A DNA stretch of 8,882 bases from NCBI GenBank assembly GCA_036351335.1, contig JAZBOW010000073.1, positions 1 through 8,882 on the forward strand, given 5' to 3'. Both the position numbers and the translations under genes were made by a program. Positions 1-7,048 of this stretch are shown piece by piece. The notes beneath the pieces were generated by a model. That model was not told where the DNA came from. It made no database searches and worked only from the letters and a program-made list of their open reading frames with translations. Position 1 is the first letter of the stretch, and each line of letters starts with the position of its first letter. This DNA comes from UBA4459 sp036351335 (GTDB taxonomy: Bacteria > Bacteroidota > Bacteroidia > Bacteroidales > F082).

Positions 1-2265
1 GTGGCCACCGTTATTCGGTCCGCCTTCAGTAATTGCATATGCTTCATCTATAAATAAAATACCGCCCATCGCTCGTTTTACAAGATCTTTTGTCTTAATA
101 GAAGTTTGCCCGACAAATCCAGCCACAAGATCACTTCCATCGGCATCTATTACATGGCCTCTTTCGAGCAAGCCCAGTGCCTTGTAGAACTTACCGATAA
201 TCCTGGCCACCGTAGTTTTACCGGTTCCGGGGTTACCTAAAAAGATCGAATGCATCGAAAACGCCTTCAGAACATCACGATCTATCTCGCGGTAATATTT
301 AGTCAGCTTGATTAACTCATTCACTTCCTTTTTAATATTTGCCAGGCCGGTTAAGGCATTTAGCTCACTCATAGCTTCGTCCAGTAATGGCTTATCAATA
401 TCCAGTTTCAGCCTTTCCTTGATCTTGCTTTCAGAAATGTCTTCAATATCCTCTTCCTGTATGGTGCTGAGCATTTTTTTTGTCAGTTTATCCGGATCAT
501 GTTCTCTGACAAGCCGAATACCGAGGTTCATTTTTGCCTCATCTACCATGGAGTGCACCAGGCGTGCATTACCGAATGTGCGGTCTCTTTTCCGGAATGC
601 ATCAGTTACATACATCTTTAGTTTTTTGAGCGCCGCATCTGACAGCTTCACTCCTTTTCCATCAGCAGCATAATGGGCAATGGCCACCAGTTCATCAGGT
701 GTATAATCGTCAAAATGATAGTGGTTGCGGAAACGCGATTTAAGGCCAGGATTGGAATTGATGAAACTCTCCATTTCCTTGGGATAACCGGCTACCATGA
801 TGGCGATATCGCCGGGACCATCACTCATCTCAGTAATCAGAGCCGCTACTGCTTCCGGGCCAAAATCATTCGAAACGCCTTCCCGGTGCAACATATAGGC
901 TTCATCGATAAAAAGAATACCGCCCCTTGCTTTTTCAATCGCTTCTTTGGTATCTTTTCCGCTTTGGCGCACATAACCTGAAATCAGATCATTACTTTCA
1001 ACAGCATGCACATGGCCTTTGGAAAGCAGGCCCATGGCATGATAAATTTTACCGAGCAATTTTACAACCGTTGTTTTACCGGTTCCGGGATTGCCCGTAA
1101 ACACGCTGTGCAGATTGACCTCCTCATCCTCATCAAAGCCCTTTTCCTGCCTGTACTGCAGGTAGCTCACATAATCAACATATTCTCTTACTTTCTGTTT
1201 GACCTCTTTCAAGCCAACCAGTTTATCCAATTCGCTTAAAATCTCCTCAAGTGGCCTGTCGTCAATTTCTATATTGAAATTATCAACGATCTCATCCGTG
1301 TTATCATTATCTTCAGTAGTTGCATCATCACTACCCGGTTTATCTTCTTCCGGAGTTTCATTCTTTATCGTATTCTGAATATGTGTTTTACCATAGAATT
1401 CCGTTACATCTTCATTCAGCAGTGCTTCATAATCACTGAGCCTTTCGAGATGTTTATCACCCACACTGAAAGGGATCATGGCCACCACATTATCCATAAA
1501 AACCACTTCAACCCGGTAGTTGTCATGGATCCATGAATCACCATCTGCTGTGCCCCAGCCACCCGAAATAGTAAAATCTTCTCCGGGTCCTAAATTGGGC
1601 GTTATCAGTCCAAGATTATCTGAAACACCTACCAACAGACCGGTATCGTCATAATAATTAAAGAACAACTCGCACATCCAGTCATTCGCCAGGCGATTAA
1701 TGAACTTGAATTCTGTCATGATATAACGGGTTTCTTTTTTACTGAACTGTTTCAGGTATTTACGCTCTGATTCATCCAGATCGCCTTTGGGAGCTTCGTA
1801 AGTTTTTAGTGAAGCTACCTTAAAGTAAGGGTTCTCTTTGGCTGTAACCTTTCCTTCGTCTTCCACATAAAATTTCGTTGTCCCAACCAACGCATCATCA
1901 ATAAAAGCCTCCCAAATATAAGCACCACTACGCCAGAATTTTCCATACTCATCTGTACCCCATCCAAAATCACAGACTATCAGGTTCTCGTCTTTACTCA
2001 CCGGAACCGTTTTTGTTTCCGTACAGATCTCATCAGCTTTTTTATCTCCTTCAAGCATATATGCCTTAAAAACAACCTGCGCCTCCCAATCTTCTTCATC
2101 AAACAGTTTGTTGTAAAATTCAACTGCCACGCTAAGGTAATTAAGTTCATGTCTGTCAAATACACGCCTGTACTTCTTATACTTATTCATTACGCGGTCC
2201 CAAGCGTAAGTATTCAAGCTTTTAAATTTATAGGGGTTATCCCCTTTTTTCTTCTTAAAGATCAT
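1..2265 (-). CDS. Tandem AAA+ ATPase of the CbxX/CfqX (SpoVK-like) family with a duplicated N-terminal module; 3' end outside window
   Basis: The frame is open from an ATG at 2265 to the window edge, giving 755 residues with no stop. The N-terminal region (about 50-272) holds two similar, probably beta-rich modules, each with a GWGT motif (101-104 and 236-239). An acidic, low-complexity linker follows (about 300-328). AAA domain 1 has Walker A GNPGTGKTT (391-399, Lys397), pore-loop YVR (431-433), Walker B ILFIDEA (Asp454, Glu455) and a putative arginine finger in LKSRF (Arg511). AAA domain 2 has Walker A 677-685 (Lys683), pore loop FVG (717-719) and Walker B Asp740/Glu741; the remainder lies outside the window. 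By comparison with domain 1, the full protein should be roughly 870 residues. CbxX/CfqX ATPases form rings that remodel protein partners, for example CbbX on Rubisco or EccA in type VII secretion. The substrate here is unknown. The gene starts 15 bp after the CorA-like gene stops and no Shine-Dalgarno is visible. The AAA assignment is secure; the cellular role is not. Confidence 0.93.
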   Translation of the reverse strand, partial: MIFKKKKGDNPYKFKSLNTYAWDRVMNKYKKYRRVFDRHELNYLSVAVEFYNKLFDEEDWEAQVVFKAYMLEGDKKADEICTETKTVPVSKDENLIVCDFGWGTDEYGKFWRSGAYIWEAFIDDALVGTTKFYVEDEGKVTAKENPYFKVASLKTYEAPKGDLDESERKYLKQFSKKETRYIMTEFKFINRLANDWMCELFFNYYDDTGLLVGVSDNLGLITPNLGPGEDFTISGGWGTADGDSWIHDNYRVEVVFMDNVVAMIPFSVGDKHLERLSDYEALLNEDVTEFYGKTHIQNTIKNETPEEDKPGSDDATTEDNDNTDEIVDNFNIEIDDRPLEEILSELDKLVGLKEVKQKVREYVDYVSYLQYRQEKGFDEDEEVNLHSVFTGNPGTGKTTVVKLLGKIYHAMGLLSKGHVHAVESNDLISGYVRQSGKDTKEAIEKARGGILFIDEAYMLHREGVSNDFGPEAVAALITEMSDGPGDIAIMVAGYPKEMESFINSNPGLKSRFRNHYHFDDYTPDELVAIAHYAADGKGVKLSDAALKKLKMYVTDAFRKRDRTFGNARLVHSMVDEAKMNLGIRLVREHDPDKLTKKMLSTIQEEDIEDISESKIKERLKLDIDKPLLDEAMSELNALTGLANIKKEVNELIKLTKYYREIDRDVLKAFSMHSIFLGNPGTGKTTVARIIGKFYKALGLLERGHVIDADGSDLVAGFVGQTSIKTKDLVKRAMGGILFIDEAYAITEGGPNNGGH
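207..1095. repeat. Diverged direct repeat encoding the two Walker A loops (207-237 and 1065-1095)
   Basis: The two 31-base segments match at 27 positions, with a 17-base identical run (215-231 against 1073-1089). They sit 858 bases (286 codons) apart in the same frame and encode GNPGTGKTT plus flanks of AAA domains 1 and 2. This is the DNA-level trace of the tandem AAA duplication, or of purifying selection on the same motif. Confidence 0.7.
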
Positions 2266-2280
2266 ATCTGTTTTTCAAAA

Positions 2281-3561
2281 TTAATTAAAGTGCTTCCTAT
2301 AACGTATAAACGACCTTATCGCAAAATAGATAAAGGGCGCAACAACAAAAATGACCAATATGGTCTTTCTAAAAGTAAAACCAAAAATATCAGCAATACC
2401 CAACACAGAAATTAGTGTCAGCACAAGCAGTGTAAGATTGAGCTGTTGTCCATTTTTTGTCATGATCAGACTCATGCGCTGCTGCAATTGGTCTCTTAAT
2501 CCTTCAATGTCAATATACATTTGTTTGATGATCAATATCCGGTCTTCTGATTTCTCCTGTTCTTCCTTTAAGCCCTCTCCAGTATCCAATCGCTGAAATA
2601 ACTTGTTTTCAGCAATAAGTTTATCCCAATTAGTTCTTTTTTTCTTTATAGCATCGATCATCATATCACTCACAACATTCTGTCGGGAAAAATGATTATT
2701 GATCTTTCCCAATTCAACATTAAAGTCTTTTAACAGTTTATAAGTCGCTTTAGGTATAGATTCACTGATACTTGTAAGTCTTTTATTTTTCGCCCACAAG
2801 TTAGAGAACATACGCATCGAAACGTTTAAAATGGTCTTTTGAAATAAAATGCCTTTCAGCAATTCTTTTACCGGTTCAGGGTAAGGCCCGATACAAACCA
2901 TGGCCTTCATCCCAATAAAAATATGGCACCCTTTGATCGTAAAATGACTGATGATCCAATCGGTTACAGGCATAAGTACGTTTGAGAATTCTTCTGATTT
3001 TATAAATTCTTCTGTGTCATTGATGGCAACCTCTTTATTATCAGCACCAATTAAGGCATCTGTCACCACCATCGAGTAAGATGACAAAGCAAAAGGTGAA
3101 GCAATTATATCATCAACTCCATAGGCACATTCAAGAAGATCAACCTGGTTATCAGCCAGCAGTGGTACAAACTGTCGGGTGAATTCAATTTCAGTTTTCC
3201 CAATCAATTCCTTTGTTTTATCAATGGGCACTTTGTTTTTAAGCTTCAAACCTATATAACAGCAACCATCTTTATCCAATTCAACTCCTTTTGCCTGCTG
3301 ATCTTTAAAATTATTTTTTAAAGTGGCTTTAAGTGAACCTGAAAATGTGAAATCCACAGGTTCCAGAAAACAACCGCTGTTTTTCATTTTGAATTGCCCT
3401 TTGCTGATATCCTCAACCACCCCTTCCATTCCAAATTCGGTGGGTGCTTTGTACTGTTTATGCGAACCAAGGTGTCGGTTTAACGCACTCATATTATTTC
3501 TTCCCATCGGAAGCCATTCGCAAATAACTATTGAGGGATTAAAAAAGCTTAATTTTCCCAT
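2281..3561 (-). CDS. Uncharacterised two-helix C-terminal membrane protein, CorA-like architecture
   Basis: This 426-residue protein starts at an ATG 6 bp after the preceding stop, so translational coupling is likely. I do not recognise the N-terminal soluble region (about 1-240). It is followed by a mostly helical, charged segment (about 240-370) resembling a long stalk or coiled coil. Two hydrophobic helices sit at the extreme C-terminus (about 374-395 and 400-419), with a short basic tail RYRKHFN. There is no signal peptide, so the bulk is probably cytoplasmic with both ends inside. Soluble domain, long helix, two terminal membrane helices is the CorA magnesium-channel layout, and TM1 ends in IFGFTF (392-397) where CorA proteins have YGMNF. 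The signature GMN is therefore absent and Mg2+ transport should not be assumed. A generic two-helix membrane anchor with a coiled-coil stalk is the main alternative. The gene is co-oriented and tightly packed with the AAA ATPase gene, suggesting a shared job. Confidence 0.85.
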   Translation of the reverse strand: MGKLSFFNPSIVICEWLPMGRNNMSALNRHLGSHKQYKAPTEFGMEGVVEDISKGQFKMKNSGCFLEPVDFTFSGSLKATLKNNFKDQQAKGVELDKDGCCYIGLKLKNKVPIDKTKELIGKTEIEFTRQFVPLLADNQVDLLECAYGVDDIIASPFALSSYSMVVTDALIGADNKEVAINDTEEFIKSEEFSNVLMPVTDWIISHFTIKGCHIFIGMKAMVCIGPYPEPVKELLKGILFQKTILNVSMRMFSNLWAKNKRLTSISESIPKATYKLLKDFNVELGKINNHFSRQNVVSDMMIDAIKKKRTNWDKLIAENKLFQRLDTGEGLKEEQEKSEDRILIIKQMYIDIEGLRDQLQQRMSLIMTKNGQQLNLTLLVLTLISVLGIADIFGFTFRKTILVIFVVAPFIYFAIRSFIRYRKHFN

Positions 3562-3567
3562 GATAGA

Positions 3568-4182
3568 TTATATAAAGTAGGGTTCATATAATTGGTTTAC
3601 ACAGTCTTGATCTTTTCCGGCAGCCGTGCCCTCATCAAAACAAAGATCTTTAAGAAATCCTTCTATTCTCTCTAGCCTGATACACTCTTTGGCGTTTTCC
3701 CTGCACACAAGTTCAGGCCCGTCTTTTTCAAGTACCACTTCGTATAAATGTCCTTTGCAGCAGCTTAACAAGTCCCTGGCTTTTTCAACTTTATGTTTAA
3801 ATTCGAGAGATTCATTTTGCAATTTTTTCAGAAACTTATGCCCTTCAGTTGAGCATTGGTGCGCATTCACGTCACGGTATGTTTTACTTCTTGACCTGGC
3901 TCTGATTAAATATTTATGGTCACGCAGATCATTTATGTCTTTCATAAATTTCTTCGCTTCCCAGATATATCTCCTTGAATCTTTATAATCGTATACCAAT
4001 AATTCATTCAATTCGTAGTTAAACAATTTTCCTTCTTCACGGTTTGTTAAGAAATATATCAGTGCACATGCGGCCGTGTATTGCAGGTATGTATGTTCTG
4101 CCTCATTTGAATAAAAGGAATAAACAGCAAGAATCAGCTTCTGATCATCATCGGGAGGATCGAGTTGGGTTGATTTCGACAT
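3568..4182 (-). CDS. Hypothetical protein, probable winged-helix domain plus C-terminal cysteine cluster
   Basis: This 204-residue protein starts at an ATG at 4182 and is the first gene of the three-gene cassette. I do not recognise the family by name. The first half is helical. Residues about 84-120 (LRDHKYLIRARSRSKTYRDV, then HQCSTEGHKFL) resemble the wing and following helix of winged-helix regulators, where a basic strand-turn-strand is often followed by an LTxxGxxxL-type segment. The C-terminal third carries Cys141, Cys142, Cys160 and Cys167, with His144 nearby and further cysteines at 181 and 194. That spacing would suit a metal or Fe-S site, but this is inference. There is no signal peptide and no convincing membrane helix, so it is probably cytoplasmic. 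Its position just behind a candidate promoter and 6 bp before the CorA-like gene fits a regulator or sensor of the cassette. Coding status is well supported by length, tight packing and the absence of a competing frame; function is open. Confidence 0.85.
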   Translation of the reverse strand: MSKSTQLDPPDDDQKLILAVYSFYSNEAEHTYLQYTAACALIYFLTNREEGKLFNYELNELLVYDYKDSRRYIWEAKKFMKDINDLRDHKYLIRARSRSKTYRDVNAHQCSTEGHKFLKKLQNESLEFKHKVEKARDLLSCCKGHLYEVVLEKDGPELVCRENAKECIRLERIEGFLKDLCFDEGTAAGKDQDCVNQLYEPYFI

Positions 4183-4204
4183 GTTAATAAATTTGGGTTT
4201 CTGT

Positions 4205-4212
4205 CAAATTTA
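4205..4212 (-). promoter_or_regulatory. Candidate Bacteroidota -7 promoter element for the three-gene cassette
   Basis: On the minus strand this reads TAAATTTG, matching the Bacteroidota sigma-ABfr -7 consensus TAnnTTTG. It lies 22 bases upstream of the ATG at 4182 and is preceded by an A/T-rich tract. A TTTG occurs upstream but only 10 bp away, whereas the usual spacing to the -33 TTTG is about 19-21 bp, so the -33 box is missing or diverged. The predicted leader would be short, roughly 15 nt. Confidence 0.35.
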
Positions 4213-4258
4213 TAAAAAAAATCAAACCTTTTATGATGAAGGAAGATAGAAGCATTCT

Positions 4259-4287
4259 TAATAAAGACCGGGAGGAAATCTTTATTA
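4259..4287 (-). terminator. 9-bp inverted repeat downstream of parC; possible weak terminator or operator
   Basis: TAATAAAGA (4259-4267) and TCTTTATTA (4279-4287) are perfect reverse complements separated by an 11-base loop. The element begins 20 bases past the parC stop in the only real intergenic gap. The stem is nearly all A/T and no clean U-run follows on the minus strand, so it is a poor intrinsic terminator. It could equally be an mRNA 3' stabiliser, a protein-binding palindrome for the cassette, or chance in A/T-rich DNA. Confidence 0.3.
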
Positions 4288-4307
4288 TTGATATGGCGTT
4301 ACGATAA

Positions 4308-7025
4308 TTAAAATTCGAGCTCCATCTGGGGTGGTTTATCGTCTGATTTGGGTGGTTTTTTTTCAGTGTTCTTTATCACTTCCTTTTTAGAAGTTTCTTT
4401 GCCAACATCCTGCTGTTCTTTTTCACGTTCAGGCTTGTCATTTTCTTCTTTCCGCTTTACCGGTTCATCAGTATCTGTAACTTTCTCCTCACTATCAGGT
4501 GCGGTATAAGGAAGCGGTTCAATGAATTTTATCTTCCTGATATCGCGGTTCGACAAGCGTTTTCCTTTTGCTTTATACCCTTTTATGCCAATGAAATCGG
4601 CTAATGGAAATACTTCAAACTCAATTTCATTACCAACTTTCGATCTGATCTCTACTTCCACTCTCGGCAGGTAATCAAACGAATAGCCTACCAGTTTTGA
4701 GCCCTTACTTTCGCTGATAAAATGGTATTTGCGATTAAGCGCCAGGTCGCCATTCAACTGGAACCGTTTCACGTAATACTTTTCCAGCTCGCCGTCAAAA
4801 TAGACAACTGTGACAATCTCATTCTCATCCATTTTCCTGATATGCATCATCTCACTGTCGAAATGGGTCGACAGTTCATAGCTTATGATCTTAAACTCAC
4901 CTGTCGAGAGAATGGTCAAAATTTTATCATCAGCGATGAAGGCACCGATATAATCGCCTCGTTCTTCCGTATTCAAGCGTTTTACGGTATCGTCGTACCA
5001 AATGTTTATTGCACCGAGTGTGGATACACCTTCTTCGCGCTGGGTAATACTCTTTATGGGCACTTTTGAGATGATATTGCCTCTTGATCCACGGCCTTTG
5101 ATCGCCAGGGTGCTAAAATCAAAATCGAAGCCTGTTTTTTTCATTTTGGGCTTTGGCCGCAGGTTTACTTTCACTATTTCAGCCTCTCCATTGGGGTTAG
5201 CAGTCAGGTAAAGCACCTTTGAACCTTCCTTTCCCTGGGAAAGGTAATACTCTTTATCTCGGGTAACGCCTTTTACAGCGAAACGTTTTACAAAGCAATG
5301 ACCCTTGCGCCCATCACGATAGATAGCATTGTAAATAGTGCGGTCGTCATTTTTCTTGAACACATCGATATGCAGAATATCCGTCCCAACAAATGTTTTC
5401 GGGCTTACTTTTGTAACCAGATAAGTACCATCAGCTCTGAAAACAATGATGTCGTCAATATCTGAGCAATCTGTTACAAATTCGTCTTTTCTAAGTGAGG
5501 TTCCGGCAAATCCTTCTTCCCTGTTTACAAATAGTTTTTGGTTCGCTACTGCAACATTTGCCGCCTCAATAGTATCAAAACTCCTGATCTCTGTTTTTCG
5601 CTCACGGCCCTTACCATATTTCTTTTTAATCTGTTTAAAATAATTGATGGTATAGTCGATGATATGATCAAGGTGGTTTTTCACCTCTTCCATCTCATCT
5701 TCAATGGCTTTTACTTGCTCTTCCGCTTTAAAAGCATTGTACTTTGATATCCGCTTTATTTTAATCTCGGTAAGCCTCACCAGATCTTCTTCGGTTACTT
5801 CGCGTCGTAACAATTTTTTAAAGGGCTTGATGCCTTTGTCAATAGTCTCCAATACACTTTCCCAGGTTTCGCAATCCTCAATTTTCAGGTAAATGCGGTT
5901 CTCAATAAATATCTTTTCGAGGGAAAGATTGTGCCATTGCTGCTCCAGTTCTTCCAACCTGATGTCGAGTTCTGCTTTTAAGAGTTGAACCGTATGATTT
6001 GTATTGATTTTCAGAATATCAGAAACCGGCAGAAATTGTGGCTTACCCTCATGAATAACGCATGAATTGGGAGAAATGGACACTTCGCAATTGGTAAAAG
6101 CATACAAGGCATCAATTGTCTGATCGGGTGAAACATTGGATGCAAGATGGATGACGATTTCCACATTCTCTGCCGTATTATCATCAATTTTCCTGATCTT
6201 GATCTTACCACGGTCATTTGCTGAAACAATGGAATCAATCAAACTGGTTGTGGTGGTGGTAAATGGAATTTCAGTAATGATCAGCGTTTTCTTATCTTCC
6301 TGTTTGATGCGGGCACGGACACGTACTTTTCCACCTCTGAGTCCATCATTATATTTGGTGAAGTCGGCCATACCACCGGTAAGAAAATCGGGAATCAACT
6401 CAAAAGATTTGCCTTGTAAGTGGCTGATGGAAGCATCGATAAGTTCAATAAAATTATGAGGCAGCATTTTTGAGGCCAGTCCAACGGCAATGCCTTCTAC
6501 ACCCTGCGCTAACAGCAGCGGAAATTTAACCGGTAATGTGATGGGTTCTTTATTCCGACCATCATAGGACGATTTCCAATCGGTGGTTTTGGGATTAAAA
6601 ACGACCTCCTTGGCAAACTTGGAAAGACGTGCTTCGATATACCTTGGGGCGGCCGAGCTATCTCCTGTTAGCGTGTTTCCCCAGTTACCCTGTGTTTCAA
6701 TTAAAATTTCTTTCTGACCCAATTGCACCAATGCATCTCCTATGGATGCATCGCCATGTGGATGGAACTGCATGGTGTGCCCTATAATGTTGGCCACTTT
6801 GTTGAAACGTCCGTCGTCCAGGCGGCTCATGGCATGGAGAATTCTTCGCTGTACGGGTTTCAAGCCATCGTAAAGTTCAGGAACAGCGCGTTCCATGATC
6901 ACATATGAAGCATAGTCAAGGAACCAGTTTTCATACATCCCCCTCAAGGGCAATGTTTGATAATTGCTCTCCTCCGTATTTTCCTGCTCACTCAGATGAT
7001 CATGCAATTCCTCCTGCTCACTCAT
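4308..7025 (-). CDS. parC: DNA topoisomerase IV subunit A
   Basis: This is the 905-residue A subunit of a type IIA topoisomerase, which cuts and rejoins double-stranded DNA and, with ParE, decatenates daughter chromosomes. Residues are numbered from the ATG at 7025; an in-frame TTG lies one codon upstream but ATG is the simpler start. The winged-helix/CAP region contains DGLKPVQRRILHAM (53-66), HPHGDASIGD (88-97) and catalytic Tyr129 in APRYIEARLS. The GIAVGLASKMLPHN segment (from 179) contains the DNA-intercalating isoleucine. A tower and coiled-coil gate lie at about 335-485. A C-terminal beta-pinwheel (about 490-838) has a diverged GyrA-box-like KGRGSRG (643-649). A charged tail rich in Lys and Glu (about 843-899) ends in QMELEF. 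The lack of a canonical GyrA box and the Ala in the quinolone pocket argue for ParC over GyrA. The gene follows the vWA gene by 23 bp with no Shine-Dalgarno. No parE is in the window. Confidence 0.95.
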   Translation of the reverse strand: MSEQEELHDHLSEQENTEESNYQTLPLRGMYENWFLDYASYVIMERAVPELYDGLKPVQRRILHAMSRLDDGRFNKVANIIGHTMQFHPHGDASIGDALVQLGQKEILIETQGNWGNTLTGDSSAAPRYIEARLSKFAKEVVFNPKTTDWKSSYDGRNKEPITLPVKFPLLLAQGVEGIAVGLASKMLPHNFIELIDASISHLQGKSFELIPDFLTGGMADFTKYNDGLRGGKVRVRARIKQEDKKTLIITEIPFTTTTTSLIDSIVSANDRGKIKIRKIDDNTAENVEIVIHLASNVSPDQTIDALYAFTNCEVSISPNSCVIHEGKPQFLPVSDILKINTNHTVQLLKAELDIRLEELEQQWHNLSLEKIFIENRIYLKIEDCETWESVLETIDKGIKPFKKLLRREVTEEDLVRLTEIKIKRISKYNAFKAEEQVKAIEDEMEEVKNHLDHIIDYTINYFKQIKKKYGKGRERKTEIRSFDTIEAANVAVANQKLFVNREEGFAGTSLRKDEFVTDCSDIDDIIVFRADGTYLVTKVSPKTFVGTDILHIDVFKKNDDRTIYNAIYRDGRKGHCFVKRFAVKGVTRDKEYYLSQGKEGSKVLYLTANPNGEAEIVKVNLRPKPKMKKTGFDFDFSTLAIKGRGSRGNIISKVPIKSITQREEGVSTLGAINIWYDDTVKRLNTEERGDYIGAFIADDKILTILSTGEFKIISYELSTHFDSEMMHIRKMDENEIVTVVYFDGELEKYYVKRFQLNGDLALNRKYHFISESKGSKLVGYSFDYLPRVEVEIRSKVGNEIEFEVFPLADFIGIKGYKAKGKRLSNRDIRKIKFIEPLPYTAPDSEEKVTDTDEPVKRKEENDKPEREKEQQDVGKETSKKEVIKNTEKKPPKSDDKPPQMELEF

Positions 7026-7048
7026 CAATAAAAACTATTTGAATGGGG

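Noticed and set aside
308..1239. Three plus-strand open frames of 77-121 codons
   Set aside because: They lie fully inside the minus-strand AAA ATPase gene, whose frame encodes clear Walker motifs; they are antisense shadows.
2281..3561. Functional CorA magnesium transporter
   Set aside because: The GMN motif is missing and the N-terminal region is not recognisable as the CorA cytoplasmic domain.
2149..3988. Plus-strand open frames opposite the two unknown cassette genes, including one over the 2266-2280 junction
   Set aside because: They have no recognisable domains and are antisense to longer, tightly packed minus-strand genes.
4225..4228. TTTG as the -33 box of the cassette promoter
   Set aside because: It is only about 10 bp from the -7 element, too close for the usual 19-21 bp spacing.
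4308..7025. Annotation as gyrA
   Set aside because: There is no canonical QRRGGKG-type GyrA box, and the quinolone pocket reads ASIGD instead of the usual SxVYD of GyrA.
7026..7028. TTG as the parC start
   Set aside because: An ATG follows immediately at 7025 and is the more likely initiator; neither has a Shine-Dalgarno.
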